From Chloroflexota bacterium (GTDB taxonomy: Bacteria; Chloroflexota; Anaerolineae; Caldilineales; Caldilineaceae), in contig JAGWYN010000001.1 in NCBI GenBank assembly GCA_018969295.1, positions 124,001 to 188,000 of the forward strand: a stretch of 64,000 bases of DNA, read 5' to 3'. Position numbers and translations under genes: made by a program. The notes under the pieces are model-generated. The model saw only the letters and a list, made by a program, of their open reading frames with translations, was not told the origin of the DNA and ran no database searches. Positions 17,740-25,621 of this stretch are shown here, piece after piece. How positions within the stretch are numbered: the first letter of the stretch is position 1; every line of letters begins with the position of its first letter.

Positions 17740-19392
17740 ATGCAGGCAAAACGCAAGTACTTGCCGATTCTCCTGGCCGTGCTGATGGCGATGGCGACGG
17801 TTGCGGCGTGCAGTGGCGGTGGGGGAGGACAGGGCCAGACCTGGTTTAACCTGCCTTCGCTTTCGGTCGCTTTCGACGTCAATGGGAACGCCAGCGTCTA
17901 TGGGATTGGCCTGGGTCCGATGTTGACACCTGACCAACTCCAGATGCTGCAGGCACTGGGCCAGAAGGTGGAGTTGCGGATCGGCTACAATGGCGTCCAC
18001 GTCTATGTCAACGGCGAAGATCAGATTTACCTGGCGTGGGACGACGAGAGTGTCGCCAATCTGCTGGCGGTTGCAGCAGCCATCCCTGGTGGGGATGCGG
18101 TCGCTGAGGGGTTGCCCTGGCTGCGCCGGATCGGCCTGGGGGCGGCCATCACGCTGCCTGCAGCCGACGGAGCAGCGCTGGATCTCCCCCGCTGGCGTGG
18201 AGAGACAGCCATCTCGGCAGAACCGTCGGCGCAACCTGGTGATCCCCTGGTGCTGGGCGTTTCCTTCGACGAGAGTGGCAGCGGCAGCATTGGCTCGATT
18301 CCAGGCAGCGCCCTGGCTGCTCTGACCGGCGGCACCAATCCTTTACAGCTGGACGCTGCCCTGTTGGGGCAGCTGCGCAGCCTGGGTATCGGCAACATCC
18401 AGGTAGCGACGACGCCGTCGGGAATCGCCCTGACTGTCGACGGCAAGCGTATGCCAGGAATTGCTTACGACGCGGCCTATCTGGGCCGCCTGCAAAATTT
18501 GCTGCCGGCTGTGCTGGCCGGAGACCAGGCCACGCAGAATTTGTTGGGGGGGGTGCTCACACAGCTTCCCAGCTTGAATCTGGCAGTGACAGCTGACCTG
18601 ACAGGGGAGCCGACCGAGCTCCAGCTGCCGGATCTGCCGGTCGCGGTTGGAGAAGACGGCAGCCTGCAGCTGTTGGGGCTGGCGCTGCCGGGGGTGACTT
18701 TGCCTGCCGAAACGTTGCAGCCGCTGCGAGATGCAGGTGTCGGTCAGTTGGCCCTGGACCTGTCGACCGAATCGATCGACATTGCTGTCGATGGCCAGAC
18801 GCTGCCGCGCATTCGTTTTGGCCCGAACGGGCTGAACATTCTGGCTGGAATCGCCAGCACCCAGGCAGGATTGCCGGCGCCGCTGCTCGATGCGCTGACT
18901 GGGTCCCTGCTTCAGGATGGATTGAGCACCCGGATCGCGCTGTCGGGCGCTGCGGAAGATGTCGTTGCGCCCAGCGAGCCGAGCTTTGCGCCTGCCGATC
19001 TGGGCGAGATGGCGGCCCCTGTGATTCACCTCAGCGCAAGCATTCGGGACGGCCAGATTGTCTCGGCGGCAGGTCTCTCTGCCGACCAGCTGGCTGGGCT
19101 GGGTGTTGAGCTGCCCCTGTTGCCAGACGCAGTCACAAAGATTTTTGCCGATCTCAATGCCTCTACGGTGGAGATCGTGAACAGTGGCAACACCTTGTCT
19201 CTCCTGGCCGACGGCACAGAGCTGGTAGCGCTCGACCATGATGCAGCCTCGTTGTCGGCGGCACTTGCGCTGGCCAAGCCCTACCTGGCAGGTACCCCGC
19301 TCGAATCTCCTGCGCTGCAGGAGTTTCTCACCGGCCAAATTCTGCCGATGATGCCAGCAATGGATCTGGCGGTGCGCGTGACGATCGAATAA
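17740..19392 (+). CDS. Lipoprotein with four copies of an unrecognised ~115-residue module
   Basis: The 550-residue protein begins with a lipoprotein signal ending T-V-A-A-C-S (Cys about 24) and a Gly-rich tether. The rest divides into four similar units at about residues 35-150, 168-285, 290-405 and 422-550. Each has a pattern like LSVAFD-x-x-G, a leucine-rich LQ-x-L-x-x-x-G helix, a strand pair with VDG or NGE then P-x-I-x-[YF], a second leucine-rich helix, and a closing strand L-x-L-A-V. There are no catalytic-looking residues, so a binding or structural role outside the membrane is plausible. I do not recognise the family. AGAGGAG precedes the ATG; a strong terminator follows. Confidence 0.8.
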   Translation: MQAKRKYLPILLAVLMAMATVAACSGGGGGQGQTWFNLPSLSVAFDVNGNASVYGIGLGPMLTPDQLQMLQALGQKVELRIGYNGVHVYVNGEDQIYLAWDDESVANLLAVAAAIPGGDAVAEGLPWLRRIGLGAAITLPAADGAALDLPRWRGETAISAEPSAQPGDPLVLGVSFDESGSGSIGSIPGSALAALTGGTNPLQLDAALLGQLRSLGIGNIQVATTPSGIALTVDGKRMPGIAYDAAYLGRLQNLLPAVLAGDQATQNLLGGVLTQLPSLNLAVTADLTGEPTELQLPDLPVAVGEDGSLQLLGLALPGVTLPAETLQPLRDAGVGQLALDLSTESIDIAVDGQTLPRIRFGPNGLNILAGIASTQAGLPAPLLDALTGSLLQDGLSTRIALSGAAEDVVAPSEPSFAPADLGEMAAPVIHLSASIRDGQIVSAAGLSADQLAGLGVELPLLPDAVTKIFADLNASTVEIVNSGNTLSLLADGTELVALDHDAASLSAALALAKPYLAGTPLESPALQEFLTGQILPMMPAMDLAVRVTIE

Positions 19393-19418
19393 GACGATCG
19401 AATAAGACGATCGAATAA
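19381..19418 (+). repeat. 13-bp tandem repeat x3 carrying the stop codon
   Basis: ACGATCGAATAAG repeats almost three times across the end of the lipoprotein gene. Because 13 is not a multiple of three, the TAA of successive copies falls in three different reading frames. Confidence 0.9.
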
Positions 19419-19445
19419 AGGGTCTGTCGAACAGCTGGACTGTCG

Positions 19446-19490
19446 GCGCTGGTGGGAGGTCGCTTGACTTCCTCCTACCAGCGCTTTTTT
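19446..19490 (+). terminator. Intrinsic terminator of the modular lipoprotein gene
   Basis: A stem of GCGCTGGT-GGGAGG with CCTCC-ACCAGCGC, one mismatch, closes a loop of about ten bases and is followed by TTTTTT on the plus strand. Confidence 0.9.
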
Positions 19491-19506
19491 ATAGGAACGT
19501 ATTCTC

Positions 19507-20091
19507 TCAGCGAACAGGGGGTTCTTCGGCTTCGGGCAGTTGAAAACCATTCTGGATCCAGGAGACAGCGGCCCGCAGATAGAACTGTTCTTGTTCGTTG
19601 AGGTCTGCATAGGCGATTGAGGCGGTTTCGATCAATTTTGTAGCATCCAGTTCTTGGACCAGCCCTGCCAGCCCGCTGCGGTCAGCGCTGTTGGTGGAAG
19701 CGCCGCCGAACAGGCTGGTCAGCAGGGAAGCCAGGTTGCCGCTGGCCAGGAGGGCTCCAGCCAGTTTGAGTAGGAGCTGCAGACCCGCCATCCGATCTTC
19801 GCCTCGATACTTTTCTTTGTCCATCTTCAGCAGATCGGCGGCCAGCTGCCCGAGGGCTCTCTGCTTGGGAGGCCTGGCTGTGGATTTTTTGGGTTTGCGA
19901 GGGCTTGCCTTGGGTTTACTGGCTTTGGGTTTTGTCTCCTCGCTCTCAGCCAGGGCATCTTCGCGCAGCAGCTTCCCGCCGCGCACATAGATCGGTTTGC
20001 TGCATTGTGGGCAAAGCGTCTTGCGTTTGGGGGTTTTATCGAGTTTGTGCCGGCAGTAAGGGCAGCGCGAAAAACCGGACTTGGTGCTCAT
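19507..20091 (-). CDS. Zinc-ribbon protein with Lys/Pro linker, translationally coupled to sufE
   Basis: The 194-residue protein has an N-terminal zinc ribbon (C10-P-Y-C13 and C27-P-Q-C30), a Lys/Pro/Ser-rich linker at about residues 52-82, and a hydrophobic helical C-terminal half with QLLLKLAGALLASGNLASLL. I recognise no named family. The start at 20091 is fixed by an ATGA overlap with the stop codon of the sufE-like gene; longer upstream frames are shadows of that gene. Function unknown. Confidence 0.7.
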   Translation of the reverse strand: MSTKSGFSRCPYCRHKLDKTPKRKTLCPQCSKPIYVRGGKLLREDALAESEETKPKASKPKASPRKPKKSTARPPKQRALGQLAADLLKMDKEKYRGEDRMAGLQLLLKLAGALLASGNLASLLTSLFGGASTNSADRSGLAGLVQELDATKLIETASIAYADLNEQEQFYLRAAVSWIQNGFQLPEAEEPPVR

Positions 20092-20540
20092 TGATGCTTT
20101 CTTACCTGTTTTTTCATATAGTTCAACAACGCATGCAGGCCGCGAACCCTTTGCGGCGTAATGACTTCGTGCAGGCCAAGCAGCAGATAGACATCGTCCG
20201 GTGTCGACAGCACGGCCTCCGGGGTGGCACCGGTAAAGCCTGCTACCAGAATCGCTGCATAGCCGCGTACGGTCGGAGATTCGGGGGGGATGTCCAGATA
20301 AAAATGCACCTGCTCTTGCTGCACTTCGGCTGCCAGAAAGACTGGGGTCTGGCATTCATGGACTTGTTCGAGGCTGTCCCGTTGGGCTTGATAGCGCTCG
20401 GGCAATGCAGGCAGATTGAGCGCAAATTCGATCAGATATTCCATCCGGTCGCGCGGGGTAGCCTCGCGAAATTCAGCGATGATCTCTTGCAAAGCGGGTG
20501 GGCAGCGGTTGATCTTTTCTTGCAACGTTGTCTCGGTCAC
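20088..20540 (-). CDS. sufE: SufE family sulfur acceptor protein
   Basis: About 150 residues with the SufE pattern: an N-terminal helix region, QVHECQTPVFLAAEV with the sulfur-accepting cysteine, and ESPTVRGYAAILVAGF in the middle. SufE takes persulfide sulfur from a SufS-type cysteine desulfurase for Fe-S cluster assembly; neither sufS nor sufBCD is in this window. A GTG at 20540 with GGAG 10 nt upstream is chosen; a GTG at 20570 is an alternative. It is the first gene of a two-gene operon with the zinc-ribbon gene. Confidence 0.85.
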   Translation of the reverse strand: MTETTLQEKINRCPPALQEIIAEFREATPRDRMEYLIEFALNLPALPERYQAQRDSLEQVHECQTPVFLAAEVQQEQVHFYLDIPPESPTVRGYAAILVAGFTGATPEAVLSTPDDVYLLLGLHEVITPQRVRGLHALLNYMKKQVRKHQ

Positions 20541-20576
20541 GACCGTGTTTCTCCACTGGTAGGCCAGCACGCGCCA

Positions 20577-20593
20577 CCCCCCCTGCGGGGGGG
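20577..20593. other. C7/G7 hairpin in the sufE leader
   Basis: Seven C and seven G flank a 3-nt spacer TGC, just upstream of the sufE start region. In the transcript this would be a stable hairpin close to the ribosome site and might dampen translation. Confidence 0.5.
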
Positions 20594-20629
20594 ACGCGTA
20601 GAAGCTGATTGTCTGGAACAGCGCGATAG

Positions 20630-20658
20630 ATCCTACTGCAAGGCTGGGGTTGCGTCAA
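20630..20658 (-). promoter_or_regulatory. Candidate promoter of the sufE operon
   Basis: On the minus strand TTGACG (20653-20658) and TAGGAT (20630-20635) are 17 bp apart, about 90 bp before the sufE start. Confidence 0.5.
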
Positions 20659-20763
20659 ATTGCAGCGATCTGGCCCAACAATTCCAGACGGACAACGGAA
20701 GATTGTTCGAGGAGCGCACGGACCTGTGCAAGTGGTGCAGACTTGCGGACAGGCTCCAGGCAG

Positions 20764-22032
20764 TTACAGTGGAAAAAAGGCCAGGATCGCGCGTTGGAGA
20801 TCTTCTTCCCAGCCGTAGAAGGCAGAGTCCCTGCCTCGATAGGTTTCGGGATCGCAGCCGACGCCACCGATCAGATAGATCATGCCTGTGTTGTGGCTGG
20901 GGTCAAAGAGCATGCCGCCGAGCAGCCCATGTGCATCGCCCAGATGGCCCCAAGCGGGCGTGGGGTGGTTGCCAGCCAGGCGGTCGGAGCGGCCATGGGC
21001 ATCGGCGGGCGAACCAGTGAAGTGGTGCAGCCCCAGCCCCCAGGCGCGCATCAACCCGCCGTAGGGGTCGCCGTTGCGCAGGGTGGGGTCGAAGCGCCAT
21101 TCGACCCGCAGGATCTGTGCGACCGTAGCTGGCTGAAGGAGGGAGCAATGCTCTCCTTGCCCGGCGTTCAAAAAGACCTTCATCACTTCGACCAGGTCGC
21201 GCGCTGAAATCCGGAGCCCTCCCTGTGGGGAGAAGAGGGTGCCGTTGCTGCCGGGCTGGTATTGTTCAAGCTCGTGGGGGGCAGGGAAGGGCGGGGTGCT
21301 GGCCAGGTCATCGATCTGGGGCATCCAGGGCCCGTCTGGGTTCCAGATCCCTGCCTGTCGGCGACGGTAGAGGGGAGCCAGATGGCCGAGAGCGTCGGCG
21401 CTCAACGCCGACACGTTGAAAGAAGCCTCGACCCCCAGCCTGGCCAGCAGATGGTGGGCGACATAGCGGTCGAAGCGTTCGCCGCTCACTTTTTCGATCA
21501 CTGTGCCCAGCAGACCGAAGCCGAGGTTGCAGTAGGTGAAGAAGCGACCGGGGGCCAGGTCGAGCTCTGGGTGTGGGGTGGAGACATGGGCGCTGCTGGC
21601 TGCGTCAGGGCGGTCAGCAGCCAGCACGCTGGCCAGCGTTGTGGTGGGTGGGAAGAGATAACTTTCCCCATCGCGCAGCGAGGAGGTGTGGGTGAGAAGC
21701 ATCCGGGCTGTGATGGGAATGGCTGGCCAGTGTGGGTTGTACAAAGGCCAGCCGAGGACTGTGCTGAGGTCGGCGTCGAGGTCGAGTTGGCTTTGCTCGA
21801 CCAACTGCATGGTTGCCAGCGCGGTGACGGTCTTGGAGAGAGAGGCTACCCGAAACCGTGTGGTCGGTGTGACCGGAAGCGAACGTGCTGGCTCTTGGGG
21901 GTCGATCCGCCGCTGGCCGAAGTAGCCTTCATAGCAGATCTGTCCTTGCCTGTAGACCACGACAGCCAGTCCAGAGAGGGGCGCGCCGGGTGTCGTCAGC
22001 AGGGAAGTCAGATACTTGTCCAGTTCATGCAT
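20764..22032 (-). CDS. Serine hydrolase, beta-lactamase/DD-peptidase fold
   Basis: A 422-residue protein of the class C beta-lactamase-like family (Pfam Beta-lactamase). The catalytic motif is S64-L-S-K67 in RVASLSKTVTALA; the second motif is Y167-C-N in FFTYCNLGFGLLG; an H-L-G segment near residue 370 stands in for KTG. No signal peptide is visible, so it is probably a cytoplasmic esterase or peptidase rather than a true beta-lactamase. The ATG at 22032 is 8 bp after the stop of the glycosyltransferase gene, with which it forms an operon. Confidence 0.85.
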   Translation of the reverse strand: MHELDKYLTSLLTTPGAPLSGLAVVVYRQGQICYEGYFGQRRIDPQEPARSLPVTPTTRFRVASLSKTVTALATMQLVEQSQLDLDADLSTVLGWPLYNPHWPAIPITARMLLTHTSSLRDGESYLFPPTTTLASVLAADRPDAASSAHVSTPHPELDLAPGRFFTYCNLGFGLLGTVIEKVSGERFDRYVAHHLLARLGVEASFNVSALSADALGHLAPLYRRRQAGIWNPDGPWMPQIDDLASTPPFPAPHELEQYQPGSNGTLFSPQGGLRISARDLVEVMKVFLNAGQGEHCSLLQPATVAQILRVEWRFDPTLRNGDPYGGLMRAWGLGLHHFTGSPADAHGRSDRLAGNHPTPAWGHLGDAHGLLGGMLFDPSHNTGMIYLIGGVGCDPETYRGRDSAFYGWEEDLQRAILAFFPL

Positions 22033-22040
22033 AGGAAATC

Positions 22041-23153
22041 TCAACTTTTGCAGAGCAGCTGTGTAAAAAGAGCATCGTAGCGGGCTGCGACTTCCTGCCA
22101 GTCGAAGCGCTGGGCGAGAGAAGTACGCAGCCAGCCTGGGGCAGGGTGGGGGGTAGTGAGCCAGGCAGAGGCTTTGGCCAGCAGATCTGCTTCGTCCTGG
22201 TAGAGACAGCCAGCCTGGAATGTCGGCGGGATCAACTCTGGGTAGCTGAGCCGGGCGGGCAGCAGGGGAAAGGCCCCGGCGGCGACCGCCTCCAGCACGC
22301 TGATGCCAAAAAATTCGTGGTCGGCGGTGCTGATGACGAGGTCTGCTTCCTGGAGCAGCTGCAGATAGGCAGCGCGCGAGGGAAGATAGCCCCACTGGAC
22401 GATCGTGTCGTGCAGCCGCAGGCGGGCTGTTTCAAATTCGACGGCGACCTGGCGAAAATTTTCTCCGGCCACAGCCAGTCGAAAGGCCAGATTGCGCTCG
22501 CGCAGCTGATACAGCAGCTCGAAAAATCGGTCAGGCCGTTTGTCGTGCTCCCAGCGCTGGTTCCAGAGGATGAGCGGCGGCTGGGCAGCGGTCGTTTTGT
22601 GCCGTGTCTGTTGGGCCAGGGCTTGCAATTCGACACCGACCGGGCAGACCTGGCTGCGGGCCTGTACACGTTCGATCTGGGCCAGATGGTTGTAGTCGGG
22701 AAAGTGTTTGAGCAGATTGGGCAGCGCGTCAAACCAGACTTTTCGGTGAAAGGCGCTGTTGAACAACACGGCGTCTGCAGCCAGCTGGCTCAGCCAGTTG
22801 AACATCGCGTAGGTCAGGTCGCGCTTTTCTGCAGGACGCCAGGGGTAGGTCAGCTGATTCTCGTGCATGTACAGGACGATGGGCAGCCGGCCAGGCAGCT
22901 GGCCGTGCAGCAGCCCCAACCAGGCAGGCAGGTGCAGCATATCGGTTGCCAACACCAGGTCAGGGCTACGCCCTGCAGCCAGCAGCTGGCTGGCCTGTGC
23001 GGCCAGCTCAATGGCAGCTCCCTGCATTCGCCATTTCCAGAAGCGCCCAGCCATCTTGAGCAGAGTGATCGAATGGCATGAGTGGCGGATGTACCCCTCT
23101 GCCCAGGATTGATGGCTGCCGGTGTGGTACGGTGAAAGAAGCCAGATCTGCAT
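22041..23153 (-). CDS. QTMAN-like glycosyltransferase (DUF3524, tRNA-queuosine mannosyltransferase homologue)
   Basis: A 370-residue GT-B glycosyltransferase. The N-terminus has LLSPYHTGSHQSWAEG (residues 5-20), then VLATDMLHLPAWLG, IVLYMHENQLTYPW (92-105) and DAVLFNSAFHRKVWF, which match the arrangement in human GTDC1/QTMAN, the enzyme that mannosylates queuosine at the wobble base of tRNA-Asp. The C-terminal half has a nucleotide-sugar-binding domain with LILWNQRWEHDKRPDRF and EFFGISVLEAVAAGAFPLLP. The family call is firm; a tRNA substrate here is inference. Confidence 0.82.
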   Translation of the reverse strand: MQIWLLSPYHTGSHQSWAEGYIRHSCHSITLLKMAGRFWKWRMQGAAIELAAQASQLLAAGRSPDLVLATDMLHLPAWLGLLHGQLPGRLPIVLYMHENQLTYPWRPAEKRDLTYAMFNWLSQLAADAVLFNSAFHRKVWFDALPNLLKHFPDYNHLAQIERVQARSQVCPVGVELQALAQQTRHKTTAAQPPLILWNQRWEHDKRPDRFFELLYQLRERNLAFRLAVAGENFRQVAVEFETARLRLHDTIVQWGYLPSRAAYLQLLQEADLVISTADHEFFGISVLEAVAAGAFPLLPARLSYPELIPPTFQAGCLYQDEADLLAKASAWLTTPHPAPGWLRTSLAQRFDWQEVAARYDALFTQLLCKS

Positions 23154-23220
23154 GGGCGCATTATCGTCCAATCCGTTCCGAACAGCCAAGCCAGAGAAGC
23201 GCGCAACAAGCTTGGGCGAT

Positions 23221-23249
23221 TTGGCACATCTGTCCTCTGCGGGTATGAT
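23221..23249 (+). promoter_or_regulatory. Promoter of the rpsF-rpsR operon
   Basis: TTGGCA (23221-23226) and TATGAT (23244-23249) are separated by 17 bp; both are one base from consensus. The leader to rpsF is about 100 nt. Confidence 0.6.
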
Positions 23250-23263
23250 AGGGGATGGTTTGC

Positions 23264-23324
23264 AACAAGAGAAGTGGTGCATCGCCCCTCCTCTTGTTCT
23301 TTCTGTTCGCAGGGTGGACCTGCG
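23264..23324 (+). promoter_or_regulatory. Two hairpins in the rpsF leader RNA
   Basis: AACAAGAG pairs with CTCTTGTT (23264-23271 with 23291-23298), and CGCAGG with CCTGCG (23308-23313 with 23319-23324). The S6:S18 complex represses its own mRNA through a leader motif in many bacteria; whether this leader carries it is not decided by eye. Confidence 0.35.
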
Positions 23325-23354
23325 GGCAACTCCAGAGAAAGAAAGGAACCCATC

Positions 23355-23657
23355 ATGAACGGTGCGAACGAACGCCAGTACGAACTGGTCTACATTCTGC
23401 AACCCCAACTGGACGAAAGTGGAATCAACAGCTTTGACAGTCGTCTGCAAGATGTCATTGCTGCGCAGGGGGGGAACGAGATTGCCACTGAAGTTTGGGG
23501 AAAACGCACGCTTGCCTACCCGATCGAACGTCATTTTGAGGGCCATTACATCCTGCATCGTTTTCAGATGCCGGCGGCGGGTGCCGACGAAATCGACCGC
23601 ACGCTGCGCTACAGCGAAGATGTCATGCGCTATCTTCTGATGCGCAAGGACGCGTAA
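23355..23657 (+). CDS. rpsF: Small ribosomal subunit protein bS6
   Basis: A 100-residue protein with RQYELVYILQPQLDE near the N-terminus, TEVWGKRTLAYPIERHFEGHY in the middle and YSEDVMRYLLMRKD at the end, all typical of S6, which binds the 30S platform together with S18. The length is normal. AAAGGAA precedes the ATG at 23355; an earlier in-frame ATG is not used. It heads the rpsF-rpsR-parvulin operon; the ssb gene usually found between rpsF and rpsR is absent. Confidence 0.93.
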   Translation: MNGANERQYELVYILQPQLDESGINSFDSRLQDVIAAQGGNEIATEVWGKRTLAYPIERHFEGHYILHRFQMPAAGADEIDRTLRYSEDVMRYLLMRKDA

Positions 23658-23688
23658 GGTAGAAAAGCAAGGAAAGGATCCCAGACCG

Positions 23689-24123
23689 ATGAGTGAACAG
23701 ACAACCGCCACGCCCGAACAGAACGATGCTTTGACTGCTGCTGCGGAGAGTGGTTCTGCAGCCCGCTCGCTTGTGCCGCCGCCGGCCCCGGTCGTTTTCG
23801 CCAGCGACGATGATCCTGAAGAAGAACAAGCACAAGAAGAAGAAGAAGATAGCTTCACGGCCCCAGCCCAGTATGTAGAACGGGAAGGATCCGGGCGTAC
23901 CCGCCGGATTGGGTCCGATGTGCGCTACGATGAGATCGACTACAAAAATATTGGTTTGCTGTCGCGTTTCCTGGACCGGCGTGGACGCATCCTGTCCCGC
24001 CGCAAAACGCGCGTCAGCGCCAAGGTGCAGCGCAGGATCGTGCGCGAGATCAAGCGTGCACGCCAGCTGGCTTTGCTCCCCTACACCGCAGATCAAACCC
24101 GTATTGTCCGCAAACGGAAGTAG
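23689..24123 (+). CDS. rpsR: Small ribosomal subunit protein bS18 with acidic N-terminal extension
   Basis: Residues 79-144 are a standard S18: YDEIDYKNIGLLSRFL, then RRKTRVSAKVQRRIVREIK and RARQLALLPY. The preceding ~75 residues are an extension not found in typical 70-80-residue S18 proteins. It is Ala/Pro-rich and then strongly acidic (D40 to E53). The ATG at 23689 follows AAGGA and no better internal start is visible, so the extension appears to be translated. The gene lies 31 bp after rpsF. Confidence 0.9.
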   Translation: MSEQTTATPEQNDALTAAAESGSAARSLVPPPAPVVFASDDDPEEEQAQEEEEDSFTAPAQYVEREGSGRTRRIGSDVRYDEIDYKNIGLLSRFLDRRGRILSRRKTRVSAKVQRRIVREIKRARQLALLPYTADQTRIVRKRK

Positions 24124-24126
24124 TTT

Positions 24127-25518
24127 ATGGCCGAACGCAACAAAAGAAAGCAGGCTGCTGAACAGTCGAACATTCTGGAGCGCGAGCTGACGCGCAAAGA
24201 AGAACGGTTGCGCCACCGTGACCGGGAACGACATCGGAAACTGTATACGTATGTGGGGGCAGCGCTGGCCGTAGCGCTGCTCGCTGTTGTGGTAGGGATC
24301 GTCTACCAATTCCTTTTTCTTCCCAGATCAGAGGTGGCCAAGGTCGGGGATGTCTCGATCGCAGCGAGCCAATTTTGGAAACGGGTGAAATTCGAGCAGA
24401 ACAGCCTGACCAACCAGCTGATCCGCTATCAGGAACTGGAGCAGCAGTTCAGCCAGCAGTTCGGGCAGGGGGTCTTTGCCAGCCAGATCAGCCAGCTGCA
24501 GAGTACGTTGGGCAGCCCCTTTGCGCTGGGGCAGCAAGCCCTCAACAGCATGCTCGAAGATCTGATCCTTCAGAAGGAAGCCAGTGCACGGGGCATTGTG
24601 GTCAGCGACGAAGAAGTGGAGAATGCCCTGCGTGAAGAACTGGCCAACAGCAGTGGGTTGGTGACCGAGCCCCAGGCGACCGCTACTGTCCAGGCGGGTC
24701 TGGACGCCACAGCGACGGCGGCTGCATGGACGCCAACCCCCATCCCCACCGTAGATCCCAGCGCTGCCCCGGTGACAGCGACGGTGCCGACGCCGCCTGT
24801 GCCGCCGGCCCCTTCCATCATCACGGAGACAACCTACCTGGAAAGGCTCGGCAATCTGCAAAAATCGGTCGACCAGATCGCAGGGATGACGCTGGACGAG
24901 TACAAAGAGATCGTCCGATCCCGTCTGTTGCGCGAAAAGCTGCAGGAACTCATCGCCGACGAAAACGTTCAGACGACCGAAGAATCTGTCCATGCCCGCC
25001 ACATTCTGTTGAGTGTGCGGGAGCCTGCTCCCGAGCCCACAGCGCTGCCCGATGGGACCCCAGCACCCACAGCCACTGCGTTGCCCGAAGGTGCTCCGAC
25101 CCCAGAGCCAACACCTGCCCCACGCAGCAAAGAGGAAACGTTGGTGCTGGCCAATGATCTTTATCAACAGCTGGTGGACGGCGCTGATTTTGCCCAGTTG
25201 GCTTCAGAGTACAGCGACGACCCTGGCAGCGCCGCTGCTGGCGGTGACCTGGGCTGGTTCGGGCGCGGCAAGATGGTGGCTCCCTTTGAGGAAGCTGCCT
25301 TCACTCTGGCGGTCGATGCGATCAGCCAGCCGGTGGAAAGTTCTTTCGGCTACCATATCATTCAGGTGCTTGAACGAGACGATGCACGCCCCAAGGACGC
25401 AGCAACGCTTGACCAGGAGCGTTCTCAGGCCTTTCAGAGCTGGCTGACCGAACAGCTGGCGAGTGACGAGATCGAACGTCCCTCCAACCTGATGGGCTTG
25501 TTGCCGACCGGGCTGTAA
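24127..25518 (+). CDS. Membrane-anchored parvulin-type peptidyl-prolyl isomerase (PrsA/SurA-like)
   Basis: A 463-residue protein with a basic cytoplasmic N-terminus, one transmembrane helix at about residues 40-64, an extracytoplasmic SurA-N-like helical domain, two Pro/Thr/Ala linkers and a C-terminal rotamase domain containing HARHILLSVREP, FAQLASEYSDDP, GGDLGWFGRGKMV and GYHIIQVLERDD. It likely helps exported proteins fold at the outer face of the membrane. Its ATG follows the rpsR stop by 3 nt, so it is co-translated with a ribosomal operon. It ends before a 59-bp palindrome. Confidence 0.88.
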   Translation: MAERNKRKQAAEQSNILERELTRKEERLRHRDRERHRKLYTYVGAALAVALLAVVVGIVYQFLFLPRSEVAKVGDVSIAASQFWKRVKFEQNSLTNQLIRYQELEQQFSQQFGQGVFASQISQLQSTLGSPFALGQQALNSMLEDLILQKEASARGIVVSDEEVENALREELANSSGLVTEPQATATVQAGLDATATAAAWTPTPIPTVDPSAAPVTATVPTPPVPPAPSIITETTYLERLGNLQKSVDQIAGMTLDEYKEIVRSRLLREKLQELIADENVQTTEESVHARHILLSVREPAPEPTALPDGTPAPTATALPEGAPTPEPTPAPRSKEETLVLANDLYQQLVDGADFAQLASEYSDDPGSAAAGGDLGWFGRGKMVAPFEEAAFTLAVDAISQPVESSFGYHIIQVLERDDARPKDAATLDQERSQAFQSWLTEQLASDEIERPSNLMGLLPTGL

Positions 25519-25534
25519 AAAAGAGAGAGCTGGG

Positions 25535-25593
25535 CGCCGTCCATGCAAGAAGGGAGTCAGCCATTGGCTGACTCCCTTCTTGCATGGACGGCG
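25535..25593. terminator. 59-bp near-perfect palindrome between convergent genes (putative bidirectional terminator)
   Basis: Two 29-bp arms (25535-25563 and 25565-25593) are exact reverse complements around a single T. It lies between the stop codons of the parvulin and SSP411 genes. No T-run follows on either side, so termination would depend on the extreme stem or on Rho. Confidence 0.75.
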
Positions 25594-25621
25594 TTGGATC
25601 AGCGGGGTGCGCTGGATTCCC

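Noticed and set aside
17265..17882. Minus-strand open frame across the pckG/lipoprotein intergenic region
   Set aside because: It has no ribosome site, runs into the lipoprotein gene and its promoter, and shows no recognisable features.
23264..23324. S6:S18 autoregulatory leader motif
   Set aside because: Hairpins are present at the right place, but I could not match the specific bulged motif by eye, so only the hairpins are listed.
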